Assembly: GCF_001414055.1 (NCBI RefSeq)
Contig: NZ_CP013002.1
Span: 2,170,001 to 2,234,000, forward strand
Source: Caulobacter henricii
Lineage (GTDB): Bacteria; Pseudomonadota; Alphaproteobacteria; Caulobacterales; Caulobacteraceae
Direction of reading: 5' to 3'
Length of the DNA stretch: 64,000 nt
Shown: positions 45,783-55,520 of the stretch, one piece after another
Numbering within the stretch: position 1 is the first letter of the stretch
Layout of the letters: each line of letters opens with the position of its first letter
Position numbers and translations under genes: made by a program
The notes under the pieces: generated by a model
The model's database searches: none
What the model saw: only the letters and a program-made list of their open reading frames with translations
Told to the model about the DNA's origin: nothing

Positions 45783-46817
45783 CTATTTCAGGCCTTTGAT
45801 CGCCTTCTCCAGCAGGTCGGCCATCATTCGCTCGTCGGCAGCCGAGGGGTGGCCGTGGCAGGCCGTACGCTCCAGGCCGCTCACGCGCACGGCTGTGGCC
45901 AGGCCCTTGAGCCGGCCGGCGACCTGCTGAACATCATCTGCAAAGTTTTCACCCGCAATCAGCAGGAAACGCGCCTGAGGATCGCGCCGGGCCAGGCCGG
46001 CGACGAAGTCGACATAGGAGTCGCGGTAGTCGGTGCGCAGGTCGGCCTCGCTCCGCCAGGCTTCGCCCGGCTTCAGCGGCGTCGAGAAATCGTTGGTGCC
46101 CAGACCGATGACGATCAGGTCGGGCTTCCAGGGATCGGCAGGATCGATGCGCGGCTCGGCCTGGCCGGGGATCAGGCGCGGATAAAGGGCCGGCAGGGGC
46201 TCTCCCGGAGCCAGGCCGCTGTAGTTGCGCACCACGCCACGCCCTGAATAGGCGATGATCCGGTAGTCCGCCTTCAACCGCTCCGCCAGGATCGGTGCGA
46301 AGGACAGGCTGGTGTCGGTCAGATCATGAACCTCTTGCTCCGTGCAGGCCTGACGGGCGGAACGCACGCCATAGGCCACGGTGAAGGAGTCGCCGATGAA
46401 CTCGATCCGGCTGGATCTCGCGACCGGCGCCAGGGGCCGTCCTTCGGGACCAACAAAGAAGCCGACGAACCGCGCCGAACCCGTCTGGCTCTCGGTCAGC
46501 TTGTCCAGCCGCACCACATGCTCGCCGGGGCCCAGCTGGTCGAAGGTCAGTCGCGCCAGGCCGGGCCTGCGCAGTTCAGCGCGAACCTGGCCGTCGATGC
46601 TGACCGAAAGATGCTCCGCGCCTGTGTCGACCGCCACCGTCACCGAGGGACCGGAAAACCGGCCTTCGAAATAGACCCCCGGCCAGCCAAAGCTCAGCCC
46701 GCCCTCGGGGGCAGGCGCGACGCGGCCACCGACATGGGGGGTCAGGGCGGTCTGAGCGGCGACCGGCGCGGCGGCCAGGGACAGGACGCTGAGCACGGCG
46801 AGGAGAACGGAACGCAT
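45783..46817 (-). CDS. SGNH esterase, carbohydrate-esterase family 2 type
   Basis: 344 residues from ATG 46817. A Sec signal peptide (VLLAVLSVLSLAAAPVAAQ) is followed by a jelly-roll N-terminal domain and an SGNH domain: IEFIGDSFTVAYG (catalytic Ser), AYSGRGVVRNY, GLGTNDFS and HGHPSAADE (catalytic Asp/His area). CE2 enzymes remove acetyl groups from xylan or mannan. Likely a periplasmic or secreted deacetylase, suited to plant-material breakdown by Caulobacter. Confidence 0.88.
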   Translation of the reverse strand: MRSVLLAVLSVLSLAAAPVAAQTALTPHVGGRVAPAPEGGLSFGWPGVYFEGRFSGPSVTVAVDTGAEHLSVSIDGQVRAELRRPGLARLTFDQLGPGEHVVRLDKLTESQTGSARFVGFFVGPEGRPLAPVARSSRIEFIGDSFTVAYGVRSARQACTEQEVHDLTDTSLSFAPILAERLKADYRIIAYSGRGVVRNYSGLAPGEPLPALYPRLIPGQAEPRIDPADPWKPDLIVIGLGTNDFSTPLKPGEAWRSEADLRTDYRDSYVDFVAGLARRDPQARFLLIAGENFADDVQQVAGRLKGLATAVRVSGLERTACHGHPSAADERMMADLLEKAIKGLK

Positions 46818-46882
46818 GGTCGACTCCAACGAACGGTCCCCTTCATCTGTCATAGCGACGCGATCCCCGCTAACAGGAAATC

Positions 46883-48019
46883 ATGCGCCCAGATCTCGAC
46901 CCGTTCCACGCCATCGCCATCAGCCGCCTAGCCTATCAGCTGCAGGCCGAAGGGCGGTCGGTCATCCATATGGAATTTGGCCAGCCCTCGACCGGCGCAC
47001 CCAAGGCTGCGATCGACCGCGCCCACCACGTGCTCGACACCGACGGCCTGGGCTATTGGGAAAGCCCTGCCCTCAAGGCCCGCATCGCCCAGCGCTATGA
47101 TGAGAAGCACGGGGTCAAGGTCGATCCGGAGCAGATCATCCTGACCTGCGGGGCCTCGCCGGCCCTGGTCATGGCCCTGGCCTCGGCCTTCGAGGCCGGC
47201 GATCGTGTGGCCCTGGCCCGCCCCGGCTATGTGGCCTATCGCAACACCCTGAAGGCCCTGAACCTGATCCCGGTCGAGATCGCCTGCGGGCCGGAGGATC
47301 GCTACCAGCTGACCGCCGCCCACCTGGCGGCGCTCGACCCTGCCCCGGCCGGCGTCATTGTCGCCAGCCCGGCCAACCCGACCGGCACCGTCATCGCCGA
47401 CGACGAAATGGCCGCCATAGCCGACATATGCCGTACACGGAATATCCGGATCGTCAGCGACGAAATCTATCATGGCCTGAGCTATGTGGGGCCCGTGCGG
47501 TCGATGCTGGAGTTCGAGCCCAGCGCCCTGGTGGTCAACAGTTTCTCGAAATATTTCAGCATGGTCGGCTGGCGACTGGGCTGGCTGGTGTCGCCTCTGG
47601 ACCATGTCCACCGGGCCCGGGCCTATATGGGCAACCTGTTCCTGACCGCCCCGTCCCTGAGCCAGCACGCCGGCCTGATCGCCATGGATTGCACCGACGA
47701 GCTCGACGGCCATGTCGAGGTCTATCGCCGCAACCGCCAGCTGCTGCTGGACGCCCTGCCCTCGCTGGGCTTGGCCAGGATCGCGCCGCCGGACGGGGCC
47801 TTCTACATCTGGGCCGATGTCGGCCACCTGACCGATGACTCGATGGCGTTCTGCCGGCAACTGCTGACCGAAACCGGCGTCGCCACCGCCCCGGGCATCG
47901 ATTTCGACCCGGTCGAGGGGCACCGCTTCATGCGCTTCAGCTTCGCCGTCTCGACCGCGGAGGTCGAGGAGGCGCTGCGGCGGCTGGTGCCGTGGTTTGC
48001 GGCGAAGGCGGCGATCTAG
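46883..48019 (+). CDS. PLP-dependent aminotransferase, class I/II
   Basis: 378 residues. Fold-type I motifs: HMEFGQPSTGAPKAAI, SPANPTGTVIADDE, RIVSDEIYHGLSY, and the PLP-binding Lys in NSFSKYFSMVGWRLGW. It resembles aspartate/aromatic aminotransferases, but substrate cannot be set from sequence. Divergent from the SGNH esterase gene with 65 bp between starts; a REPIN-like repeat lies directly after it. Confidence 0.92.
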   Translation: MRPDLDPFHAIAISRLAYQLQAEGRSVIHMEFGQPSTGAPKAAIDRAHHVLDTDGLGYWESPALKARIAQRYDEKHGVKVDPEQIILTCGASPALVMALASAFEAGDRVALARPGYVAYRNTLKALNLIPVEIACGPEDRYQLTAAHLAALDPAPAGVIVASPANPTGTVIADDEMAAIADICRTRNIRIVSDEIYHGLSYVGPVRSMLEFEPSALVVNSFSKYFSMVGWRLGWLVSPLDHVHRARAYMGNLFLTAPSLSQHAGLIAMDCTDELDGHVEVYRRNRQLLLDALPSLGLARIAPPDGAFYIWADVGHLTDDSMAFCRQLLTETGVATAPGIDFDPVEGHRFMRFSFAVSTAEVEEALRRLVPWFAAKAAI

Positions 48020-48027
48020 CGGACTTC

Positions 48028-48138
48028 TTGCCCCCTACGGATCGCTTCGCGATCGTCTTCCCCCGGAGGGGGAAGATGAAGTGCGGCGTCCTCGTCTTCC
48101 CCCTCCGGGGGAGGAGCGCCGCAGGCGCGGAGGGGGGT
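48028..48138. repeat. REPIN-like paired-hairpin repeat, copy 2
   Basis: Starts TTGCCCCCTACGGATCGCTT, nearly identical to the start of copy 1 (33833), with CTTCCCCC/GGGGGAAG and CTTCCCCCTCC/GGGGGAGGA hairpins and a closing half GCCGCAGGCGCGGAGGGGGG. Located between the aminotransferase stop and the M20 peptidase stop, so it may terminate both convergent genes. Confidence 0.8.
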
Positions 48139-48153
48139 AGTTCTCGTGTCCCC

Positions 48154-49452
48154 CTACTTCTTCTCCAGATAGTCCAGCGCCATGAACACCTCGGCCTTCA
48201 CGCCGGTTTCCATCACCGCCTCGTCGATGTCGAAATAGGGCGAGTGGTTGGCCGGCGCGCCGGCGGCCGGAACGTTGGCCGGGCGACCGCCCAACTGGAT
48301 GAACACGCCCGGGACCTTCTCGGCATACATCGAGAAATCCTCGGCCCCGGTCACCAGGGCCCCATTGTCCTCGACCTTGCCGGGCGAGGCCTTGGACAGC
48401 GACGCCTTGACCCATTTCGACAGGGCCGGATCGTTATAGGTCACCGGATAGGGCTGGGTGAACACGGCCTCGGCCTTGGCACCGTAGCGGTCACCGATCG
48501 CTGCAACGCTCTTCTGGACCTTGTCGATCAGGTCGGCGCGGCGCTCGGTCGAGAAGGTCCGCATGGTGCCGCCCATCACCAGGTCTTCCGGAATAATGTT
48601 CTGGCGCATGCCCATGTGGATCGTGGCAATGGTCACCACCGAGGGCGACAGCCCGACATCGACCTGGCGAGCGGCGATCTGGTTCATGGCCTGGACGATG
48701 TCGGCGGCGATGCTGGCCATGTCGATGCCTGCCCAGGGACGAGCGCCATGGGTCTGCTTGCCCTTGACCGTGATCGTGATCCGGTCGGAGCTGGCATAGA
48801 AGCCCATGGGCCGATAGTTCAGCTGATGGGCATCCAGCGGGCCGATGTGCAGGCCGAAGATGGCGTCAACCTTGGGCTGGTCCAGAGCGCCGTCGCGGAT
48901 CATCAGCTTGGCGCCGCCTTCCTCGCCAGCCTGCGGGCCTTCCTCGGCGGGCTGGAAGATCAGGACCACCGTGCCCTTGATGTCGGCCTTCATGCCGGCC
49001 AGCACCGTGGCGGCTCCCAGCAGCATGGCGACATGGGTGTCATGGCCGCAGGCGTGCATGACCGGAACGGTCTTGCCTTCCCAGGTGGCCGTAGCCTTGG
49101 AGGCGAACGGCAGGCCGGTCTTTTCCTCGACCGGCAGGGCGTCCATGTCGGCGCGGAGGGCCACCACCTTGCCGGGCTTGCCGCCCTTGAGGATGCCGAC
49201 CACCCCGGTCTTGCCGACGCCCTCGCGGACCTCGAAGCCTAGGGCCTTCAGCTCCTTGGCCACCAGGGCAGCCGTGCGCACTTCCTGGTTACCGAGCTCA
49301 GGATTCTGGTGCAGGTCGCGCCGCCAGGCGATGACCTTGGGCTGGGCGGCCTTGGCGGCGGCCTCGACCTTCGCCGCCGACGGCGCAGCCAGGGCAGGCG
49401 CCCCATAGGCCAGTCCGGCCAAGATCGCCAAAGTCGAAATTCGTCCCAACAT
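48154..49452 (-). CDS. M20D-family amidohydrolase (hippurate / N-acyl-amino-acid hydrolase type), exported
   Basis: 432 residues from ATG 49452, which has GAGGGA nine bases upstream (an ATG at 49461 also in frame). Signal peptide RISTLAILAGLAYGAPALAA. The metal ligands are visible: LHQNPELGNQE, HACGHDTHVAML, IFQPAEEGPQ, and TGAEDFSMYAEKVPGVF. The enzyme hydrolyses N-acyl amino acids or hippurate-like amides in the periplasm; the precise substrate is unknown. The frame is open far upstream but that part is antisense to the NUDIX gene. Confidence 0.93.
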   Translation of the reverse strand: MLGRISTLAILAGLAYGAPALAAPSAAKVEAAAKAAQPKVIAWRRDLHQNPELGNQEVRTAALVAKELKALGFEVREGVGKTGVVGILKGGKPGKVVALRADMDALPVEEKTGLPFASKATATWEGKTVPVMHACGHDTHVAMLLGAATVLAGMKADIKGTVVLIFQPAEEGPQAGEEGGAKLMIRDGALDQPKVDAIFGLHIGPLDAHQLNYRPMGFYASSDRITITVKGKQTHGARPWAGIDMASIAADIVQAMNQIAARQVDVGLSPSVVTIATIHMGMRQNIIPEDLVMGGTMRTFSTERRADLIDKVQKSVAAIGDRYGAKAEAVFTQPYPVTYNDPALSKWVKASLSKASPGKVEDNGALVTGAEDFSMYAEKVPGVFIQLGGRPANVPAAGAPANHSPYFDIDEAVMETGVKAEVFMALDYLEKK

Positions 49453-49563
49453 GCCCGTCATTCCCTCTGAAATGTCGGGCGACAGTGGAGTGCTTGCTGC
49501 GGGCTGGTCAAGCTGACGTAAGGTCTGGCTTTGCGATTGGCGCGATCGGTCTAAGCTTGGGCC

Positions 49564-50292
49564 ATGGACGAGCCGATTGAAGCCAAGTTCGACACCATCA
49601 ATGACGCCGCCGTGCGCGAGCCCGGCACCGGTGTCCTGCGGCCGCGACATGCCGCGACCCTGATCATGGTCCGGACCGATGCGGCCAAGCCGCGCCTGCT
49701 GATGGGCCGCCGCAATCGCGGCCATGCCTTCATGCCCGACAAGTGGGTTTTTCCCGGCGGTCGGGTTGATCGCGGCGACTATTGGGTCCCGGCCGCCAGC
49801 GAGCTTTCGCCGGAGGTCACCGCACGACTGACCCACCAGCCGCGCCACCCGAGCCCTGTCGCCCTGGCCCGCGCCCTGGGCCTGGCGGCGATCCGCGAGA
49901 CCTTCGAGGAGACCGGCCTGCTGCTGGCGCGCCCGGCCCCTGCACGGCCGGCGGCCGGGGCCTGGCGGCCCTTTCTGGCCCAGGGGGCCCTGCCCGACCT
50001 GGCTCCCATGGCCTTTGTCGCCCGGGCCATCACCCCGCCCTACCGCAACCGCCGCTTTGATGCCCGCTTCTTCATGGCTTCGGCCGAGGCCCTGATCAGC
50101 CTGGACCGCCAGCCCGACTGCGGCGAACTGGACGAGATCGCCTGGGTGGATTTCGACGAGGCCATGGCCCTGGACCTGCCCAATATCACCCGCTTCGTGG
50201 TCGCCGAGATCGGTCAGAGGCTGAAGGATGCTGGACGCCCCGCGCCCTTCATGCGTTTCCTGAACGGTGCCCGGAACCTGACCTATGTCTGA
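49564..50292 (+). CDS. NUDIX hydrolase, NUDT19-like long form
   Basis: 242 residues. The NUDIX box is interrupted as in NUDT7/19-type enzymes: DKWVFPGGRVDRGDYW, then after a roughly 35-residue insert ALARALGLAAIRETFEETGLLL. Such members act on CoA esters or related dinucleotides; the substrate is uncertain here. ATG at 49564, divergent from the M20D gene, and followed 26 bp later by a DUF6265 gene. Confidence 0.88.
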   Translation: MDEPIEAKFDTINDAAVREPGTGVLRPRHAATLIMVRTDAAKPRLLMGRRNRGHAFMPDKWVFPGGRVDRGDYWVPAASELSPEVTARLTHQPRHPSPVALARALGLAAIRETFEETGLLLARPAPARPAAGAWRPFLAQGALPDLAPMAFVARAITPPYRNRRFDARFFMASAEALISLDRQPDCGELDEIAWVDFDEAMALDLPNITRFVVAEIGQRLKDAGRPAPFMRFLNGARNLTYV

Positions 50293-50318
50293 GCCGGCGC
50301 GTCTCGGGGGAGATCGGC

Positions 50319-50780
50319 ATGCTGGCCATTCTGTTCGTGTCCGCCCTGGCGACCACACCGCCCGCGCCTGAACCCGATATCAGCCGCCTGGCCTGGATGA
50401 CGGGCTGCTGGATGCAGGTCCGCTCCAACGGACGTGTCGACGAGCAGTGGATGGCCCCCGGCGGCGGCGTGATGCTGGGCATGAGCCGCACCCTCAAGGA
50501 CGGCAAGGTTCGCGAATTCGAGTTCCTGCGAATCGCCCCGGGCCCCGACGGCAGGCTCGCCTTCAACGCCAAGCCCTCCGGCCAGCCAGAGGCCGTCTTC
50601 CCGCTCAAGGAGATCACGGACGACTCGGTGGTGTTTGAGGACCCCGCTCATGACTTTCCGCAACGGATCCTGTACCGGCGCGTCGATGCCCGCACGCTGA
50701 TCGGCCGTATTGAGGGCCAGATCGGCGGTCAGGTCCGGTCGGTCGACTATCCCTACATACGGTGCCCCGCCGGCAATTGA
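50319..50780 (+). CDS. DUF6265-family secreted protein
   Basis: 153 residues. A short signal peptide (MLAILFVSALATTPPAP) precedes the DUF6265 pattern ISRLAWMTGCWM, DEQWMAPGGGVMLGMSRT and FEDPAHDFPQRILY. These are predicted beta-barrel lipocalin-like proteins of unknown function. ATG 50319 follows GGGGGAGA. Confidence 0.88.
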   Translation: MLAILFVSALATTPPAPEPDISRLAWMTGCWMQVRSNGRVDEQWMAPGGGVMLGMSRTLKDGKVREFEFLRIAPGPDGRLAFNAKPSGQPEAVFPLKEITDDSVVFEDPAHDFPQRILYRRVDARTLIGRIEGQIGGQVRSVDYPYIRCPAGN

Positions 50781-50861
50781 CTTTGGCGCGCTGATCAGTA
50801 TGTTCCGCGCCTCTCATTTCCAACGCGCGGGTACCCTGCGCGACACCGCAGGGATTCGACC

Positions 50862-51029
50862 ATGGCCAAACCGGCTTCAATTAAGATCCGCCTGAACTCC
50901 ACGGCGGACACCGGCTTCTTCTACGTGACCAAGAAGAACGCCCGCACCAAGACCGAAAAGATGGTGCTGAAGAAGTACGATCCGGTCATCCGCAAGCACG
51001 TCGAATTCAAGGAAGGCAAGATCAAGTAA
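50862..51029 (+). CDS. rpmG: 50S ribosomal protein L33
   Basis: 55 residues ([20 protein letters not shown], then [20 protein letters not shown]), a canonical L33. The zinc-ribbon cysteines are absent, so this is the Cys-free form. AGGGA precedes the ATG by 8 bases. It is followed by a strong intrinsic terminator and is a single-gene unit. Confidence 0.98.
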   Translation: MAKPASIKIRLNSTADTGFFYVTKKNARTKTEKMVLKKYDPVIRKHVEFKEGKIK

Positions 51030-51056
51030 GATCTGCCCGACCGGTACGACACAACA

Positions 51057-51087
51057 AAACGCCCGGCCAGAAATGGCCGGGCGTTTT
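51057..51087. terminator. Intrinsic terminator after rpmG
   Basis: A perfect stem AACGCCCGGCC / GGCCGGGCGTT with loop AGAAAT is flanked by AAAA on the left and a T-run on the right, so it can terminate transcription in both directions: rpmG from the left and anything from the right. Confidence 0.95.
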
Positions 51088-51108
51088 TGATTCCGGGGGC
51101 TCGATGAC

Positions 51109-51206
51109 TTGCCCCCTCCGCGCTGCGCGCTCCTCCCCCGGAGGGGGAAGATGACGGCGTCTTCCCCCTCCGGGGGAGGACGACCGCGAAGCGGTCAGGA
51201 GGGGGC
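51109..51206. repeat. REPIN-like paired-hairpin repeat, copy 3
   Basis: 98 bp, the most symmetrical copy: TTGCCCCCTCCG ... hairpin CGCTGCGCG ... CTCCCCCGGAGGGGGAAG ... CTTCCCCCTCCGGGGGAG ... hairpin ACCGCGAAGCGGT ... CAGGAGGGGGCGAG. The outer arms TTGCCCCCTCC and GGAGGGGGCGAG are complementary. It lies between the rpmG terminator and the stop of the PafA-like gene. Confidence 0.85.
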
Positions 51207-51217
51207 GAGTCGTGCGG

Positions 51218-52927
51218 CTAGCAGTCGTGCCCTGCCCCCAGCGGCCGGCACCGACCGTCAACATCGGCCGGCGGCTTGAGGCCGGTCACGGCCGCGAGGG
51301 TCGGCGCGATGTCCACCGTGTCCAGCGGCAGGACGCGCTCACGGGGCGCACCGCCCTTCCACCAGAAGATGATCGGCACTCGGCGGTCATAGTCCCAGGG
51401 GCTGCCGTGGGTGGAGACATAGGTCGGGCCCGCCGTAGCCGGGACCAGCTCCGGCCGGAAGGCGACGACGATGTCGCCCATGCGGCCGGGATAGGCACTG
51501 CGGCGCATACGCTCCCGCAACGAAATCTCCTCGGGAGACGTGTCTGCCGCCTCAGGAGCGAGGGTCAGCAGGGTGTTGACGTCAAAGGCCTCAACCACCT
51601 CCGGCTGGCGCGAAACCAGGGCCAGGGCCGCCGCAGTGATCCGGACATGTTCGACAGGATCCAGAGCCTTGCGGTCGGGTCCGACGACGTCGATCGTATT
51701 GATGCCGCCATCGGCCACCAGCGGGTCAAAGGCGAGGCCCAGATCCTTGCGCAGGGTGGCGTTCAGGGCCGCCAGCCAGGCCTTGGTGCCGATCCGACCG
51801 GCCTCATAGCCCTCCTCATGGAGGCGCTCGGGCATGTCGGCCCCGCCGTGGTCGGCCGAGAGAACAACCAGCACACCGCCCTTGGCCTTGCCGACCCGAT
51901 CGAGGAACTCGCCGAGCCCCTCATCCAGACGCGCGATCTGGTCGCACATTTCCGGTCCCCGGGTGCCGAAGCGGTGTCCGATAAAGTCCGTCGCCGACAG
52001 GCTGACCGCCAGGACGTCGACCTGAGGCCCGTCGCCCAGGCCGAAATCGTCACGCAGCTGGGCCGCCAGGTCCAGGGTCACTTGATCGGTGAAGGGACTG
52101 CCGCCGAGGTCCCGCAGCCGGTCCGCCTCGCTGGTGGCAGTGGGAATCGGCAGGGCCGCGCGCCATTTGCGGCCGCCGGTCTCGTAGTCAGCCTCAAGAG
52201 CCCTGCAGCGCTTGGCCGATCCGCCCAGCAGGGCGTCCATCGGGCTTTTGGCATAGTCCCAGACGAAGGGGTGCTTCTTCAGGTCAGCCAGCATCCTGGC
52301 ATTGAAGGCCGCAACAGGCTTCAGCCGCGCCTCGGCGGTCTGGCCCGGCGGCACATAGGTCGTGAAACCAAAGCCGGGCTGCAGCCAGAAGGCCCCATCC
52401 GCCTGATGGCCCGACAAGGTGATCGCGCCGCGATCCTTGCCGGAGACGCCGAACACCCGGCTGTTCGGCGAGACGGCCTTCAGCCAGTCTCCATAGGTCG
52501 TGGCGACCATGTTCTTGGGGCTGACCGGGCGGCCCTTGGGATCGTGGGCCAGGACGACACTGTCGTCGGCTAGACAATAGACCTGCTTGCCCAGACTGGC
52601 GTCGTACCAGTCATTGGCGCTGATACCGGTCTTGTTGGGGTGCTTGCCGGTCAGCAGGGTTGAATGTCCCGGGCAGGTCTCGGTCATGGCATGCGACTGG
52701 TAGCCATTGGGATAGACCACGCCTTCCCGCGCCAGCCTGCCGAGGCCACCGCTGAACGTGCCGCGATACTGGGCGAACAGGTTGGCGCTGAACTGGTCGA
52801 TCGAGATCACCACGACCAGCCTGGGATCGGGCTTGGCGAGGGCTTGAGGCTGGGCCTCAGCCTGGGTCAGGGCACCGCTGACGAGCACGGCGCAGACAAG
52901 GGCACCGGAAGTAAGTTTCTTCTTCAT
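51218..52927 (-). CDS. PafA-like alkaline phosphatase family protein
   Basis: 569 residues. Signal peptide KKKLTSGALVCAVLVSGAL then AQAEAQ. The metal site is laid out as in PafA/NPP enzymes: LVVVISIDQFSANLF (first Asp), MTETCPGHSTLLTGKHPNKTG (catalytic Thr), VLSADHGGADMPE (Asp-His), and HGSPWDYDRRVP near the end. A periplasmic phosphomonoesterase able to work at low phosphate is the usual role; a phosphodiesterase cannot be excluded. ATG at 52927. Confidence 0.92.
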   Translation of the reverse strand: MKKKLTSGALVCAVLVSGALTQAEAQPQALAKPDPRLVVVISIDQFSANLFAQYRGTFSGGLGRLAREGVVYPNGYQSHAMTETCPGHSTLLTGKHPNKTGISANDWYDASLGKQVYCLADDSVVLAHDPKGRPVSPKNMVATTYGDWLKAVSPNSRVFGVSGKDRGAITLSGHQADGAFWLQPGFGFTTYVPPGQTAEARLKPVAAFNARMLADLKKHPFVWDYAKSPMDALLGGSAKRCRALEADYETGGRKWRAALPIPTATSEADRLRDLGGSPFTDQVTLDLAAQLRDDFGLGDGPQVDVLAVSLSATDFIGHRFGTRGPEMCDQIARLDEGLGEFLDRVGKAKGGVLVVLSADHGGADMPERLHEEGYEAGRIGTKAWLAALNATLRKDLGLAFDPLVADGGINTIDVVGPDRKALDPVEHVRITAAALALVSRQPEVVEAFDVNTLLTLAPEAADTSPEEISLRERMRRSAYPGRMGDIVVAFRPELVPATAGPTYVSTHGSPWDYDRRVPIIFWWKGGAPRERVLPLDTVDIAPTLAAVTGLKPPADVDGRCRPLGAGHDC

Positions 52928-53012
52928 CCAGGCTACAAAGCCTGATCCCTGGCCGCGTGCAAGGTTGCAGGCCGATCAGGCGACAGGAAAAGTTCGTCCG
53001 CCTAAAGAACGG

Positions 53013-54373
<1,361 letters not shown>

Positions 54374-54377
<4 letters not shown>

Positions 54378-54751
54378 GCCGGAGCCTTGTCGAGCAGACG
54401 CTTGATGGTGTCGAGAAAGTGGGCCACCGAGATCGGCTTGGAGATATAGGCCTCACAGCCGCCTTCCCGGATCCGCTCCTCGTCCCCCTTCATCGCGAAG
54501 GCCGTAACGGCCACCACGGGAATATGGGCCAGGTCCTCGTCTTCCTTGAGCCACTTGGTGACCTCGAGTCCCGAGATCTCCGGCAGCTGAATGTCCATGA
54601 GAATCAGGTCGGGGCGATTGTCCCGAGCAATGGACAAGGCCTGCAGACCCTCGCGGGTTTGCAGGGTCTCATAACCCTGGGCTTCGAGCAGATCATGAAA
54701 GAGCTTCATGTTCAGCTCATTATCCTCCACGATGAGGACCTTCTTCGTCAT
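54374..54751 (-). CDS. divK: DivK single-domain response regulator
   Basis: 125 residues, one receiver domain: [20 protein letters not shown] with acceptor Asp53 in [13 protein letters not shown] and Lys in YISKPISV. DivK is the essential cell-fate regulator acting with PleC, DivJ and DivL on the CtrA pathway. ATG at 54751 (the frame also extends five codons to a GTG-like start region). First gene of the divK-pleD operon. Confidence 0.98.
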
Positions 54752-54872
54752 CCTGACCCCGACCATACGGTCCGTGGCGACGCCTGAGGGATTCGCGCCG
54801 CTTCTGTCTTCCAGATGGCACGAATATCCTTAAGCCCGCGCTAATCGCGTTAACATCGGCCAATCGCAGATC

Positions 54873-55520
54873 ATGGAACCCCGTTTCTCCGACCTTCAAG
54901 CCTGCATCATCGATCCGGAAGCCCCGCTGGTGATCGTCGATGTCGACGAGGTGCTCGCCCAGTTCATGCGCGGGTTCGGCACCTTTGTGGGCCGTTTCGG
55001 CTACGAATTGCGCGTCGACCGCTTCGCCCTGTTCCAGAACATCTACCGCCCGGGCGAGACCGAGCACCTGGACCTGATCGCCGGCAAGGTTCTGTTCGAC
55101 GACTTCTTTCGCGACGGGGCTGACGACCTGCTGCCCGCCGAGGGCGCGGCCCATGCCCTGGCTGATCTGGCGTCGCGGGCCGGGGTCGTGATTCTGACCA
55201 ATGCGCCCGAACATGGCCGCCTGGCCCGCGGACAGTGGCTCAAGACCCATGGCTTCGACTATCCGCTGGTGATCAACAGCGGCCCCAAGGGGCCGTCCGC
55301 CGCCCAGCTCGCATCCCGCACGGCCGGACGCTCGGTCTTTATCGATGACCTTTTGCCGCAGCTCGAATCGGTTGCGGCCAGCGCGCCCGACATCACCCGC
55401 TTCCAGATGATCAGTGACGAGCGCCTTCGTCCCCTGGCCCCCACCGCCCCCGAGCGGCATGTCAGGATCGACGACTGGGCCGAACTCCGGACCGCGATCG
55501 AGGCACAGCTGTTCGCATGA
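54873..55520 (+). CDS. HAD-like phosphatase-family protein
   Basis: 215 residues. HAD motifs can be read: VIVDVDEVLAQF (motif I, DxD), VILTNAPEHG (motif II Thr), NSGPKGPSAAQLA (motif III Lys) and SVFIDDLLPQ (motif IV). So a small-molecule or sugar phosphatase is plausible, but the cap region (about residues 25-95) is unlike well-known subfamilies. It overlaps the ROK gene by 4 bp (ATGA) and is divergent from divK with 121 bp between starts. Confidence 0.82.
   Translation: MEPRFSDLQACIIDPEAPLVIVDVDEVLAQFMRGFGTFVGRFGYELRVDRFALFQNIYRPGETEHLDLIAGKVLFDDFFRDGADDLLPAEGAAHALADLASRAGVVILTNAPEHGRLARGQWLKTHGFDYPLVINSGPKGPSAAQLASRTAGRSVFIDDLLPQLESVAASAPDITRFQMISDERLRPLAPTAPERHVRIDDWAELRTAIEAQLFA

Noticed and set aside
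48154..50358. Long minus-strand frame extending the M20D gene upstream
   Set aside because: The upstream part is antisense to the NUDIX gene on plus; the signal peptide and ribosome site fix the start at 49452.
54752..54872. CtrA-type box between divK and the HAD gene
   Set aside because: TTAAG (54830) and GTTAAC (54849) are present, but their spacing does not fit TTAA-N7-TTAA; only half-sites can be claimed.
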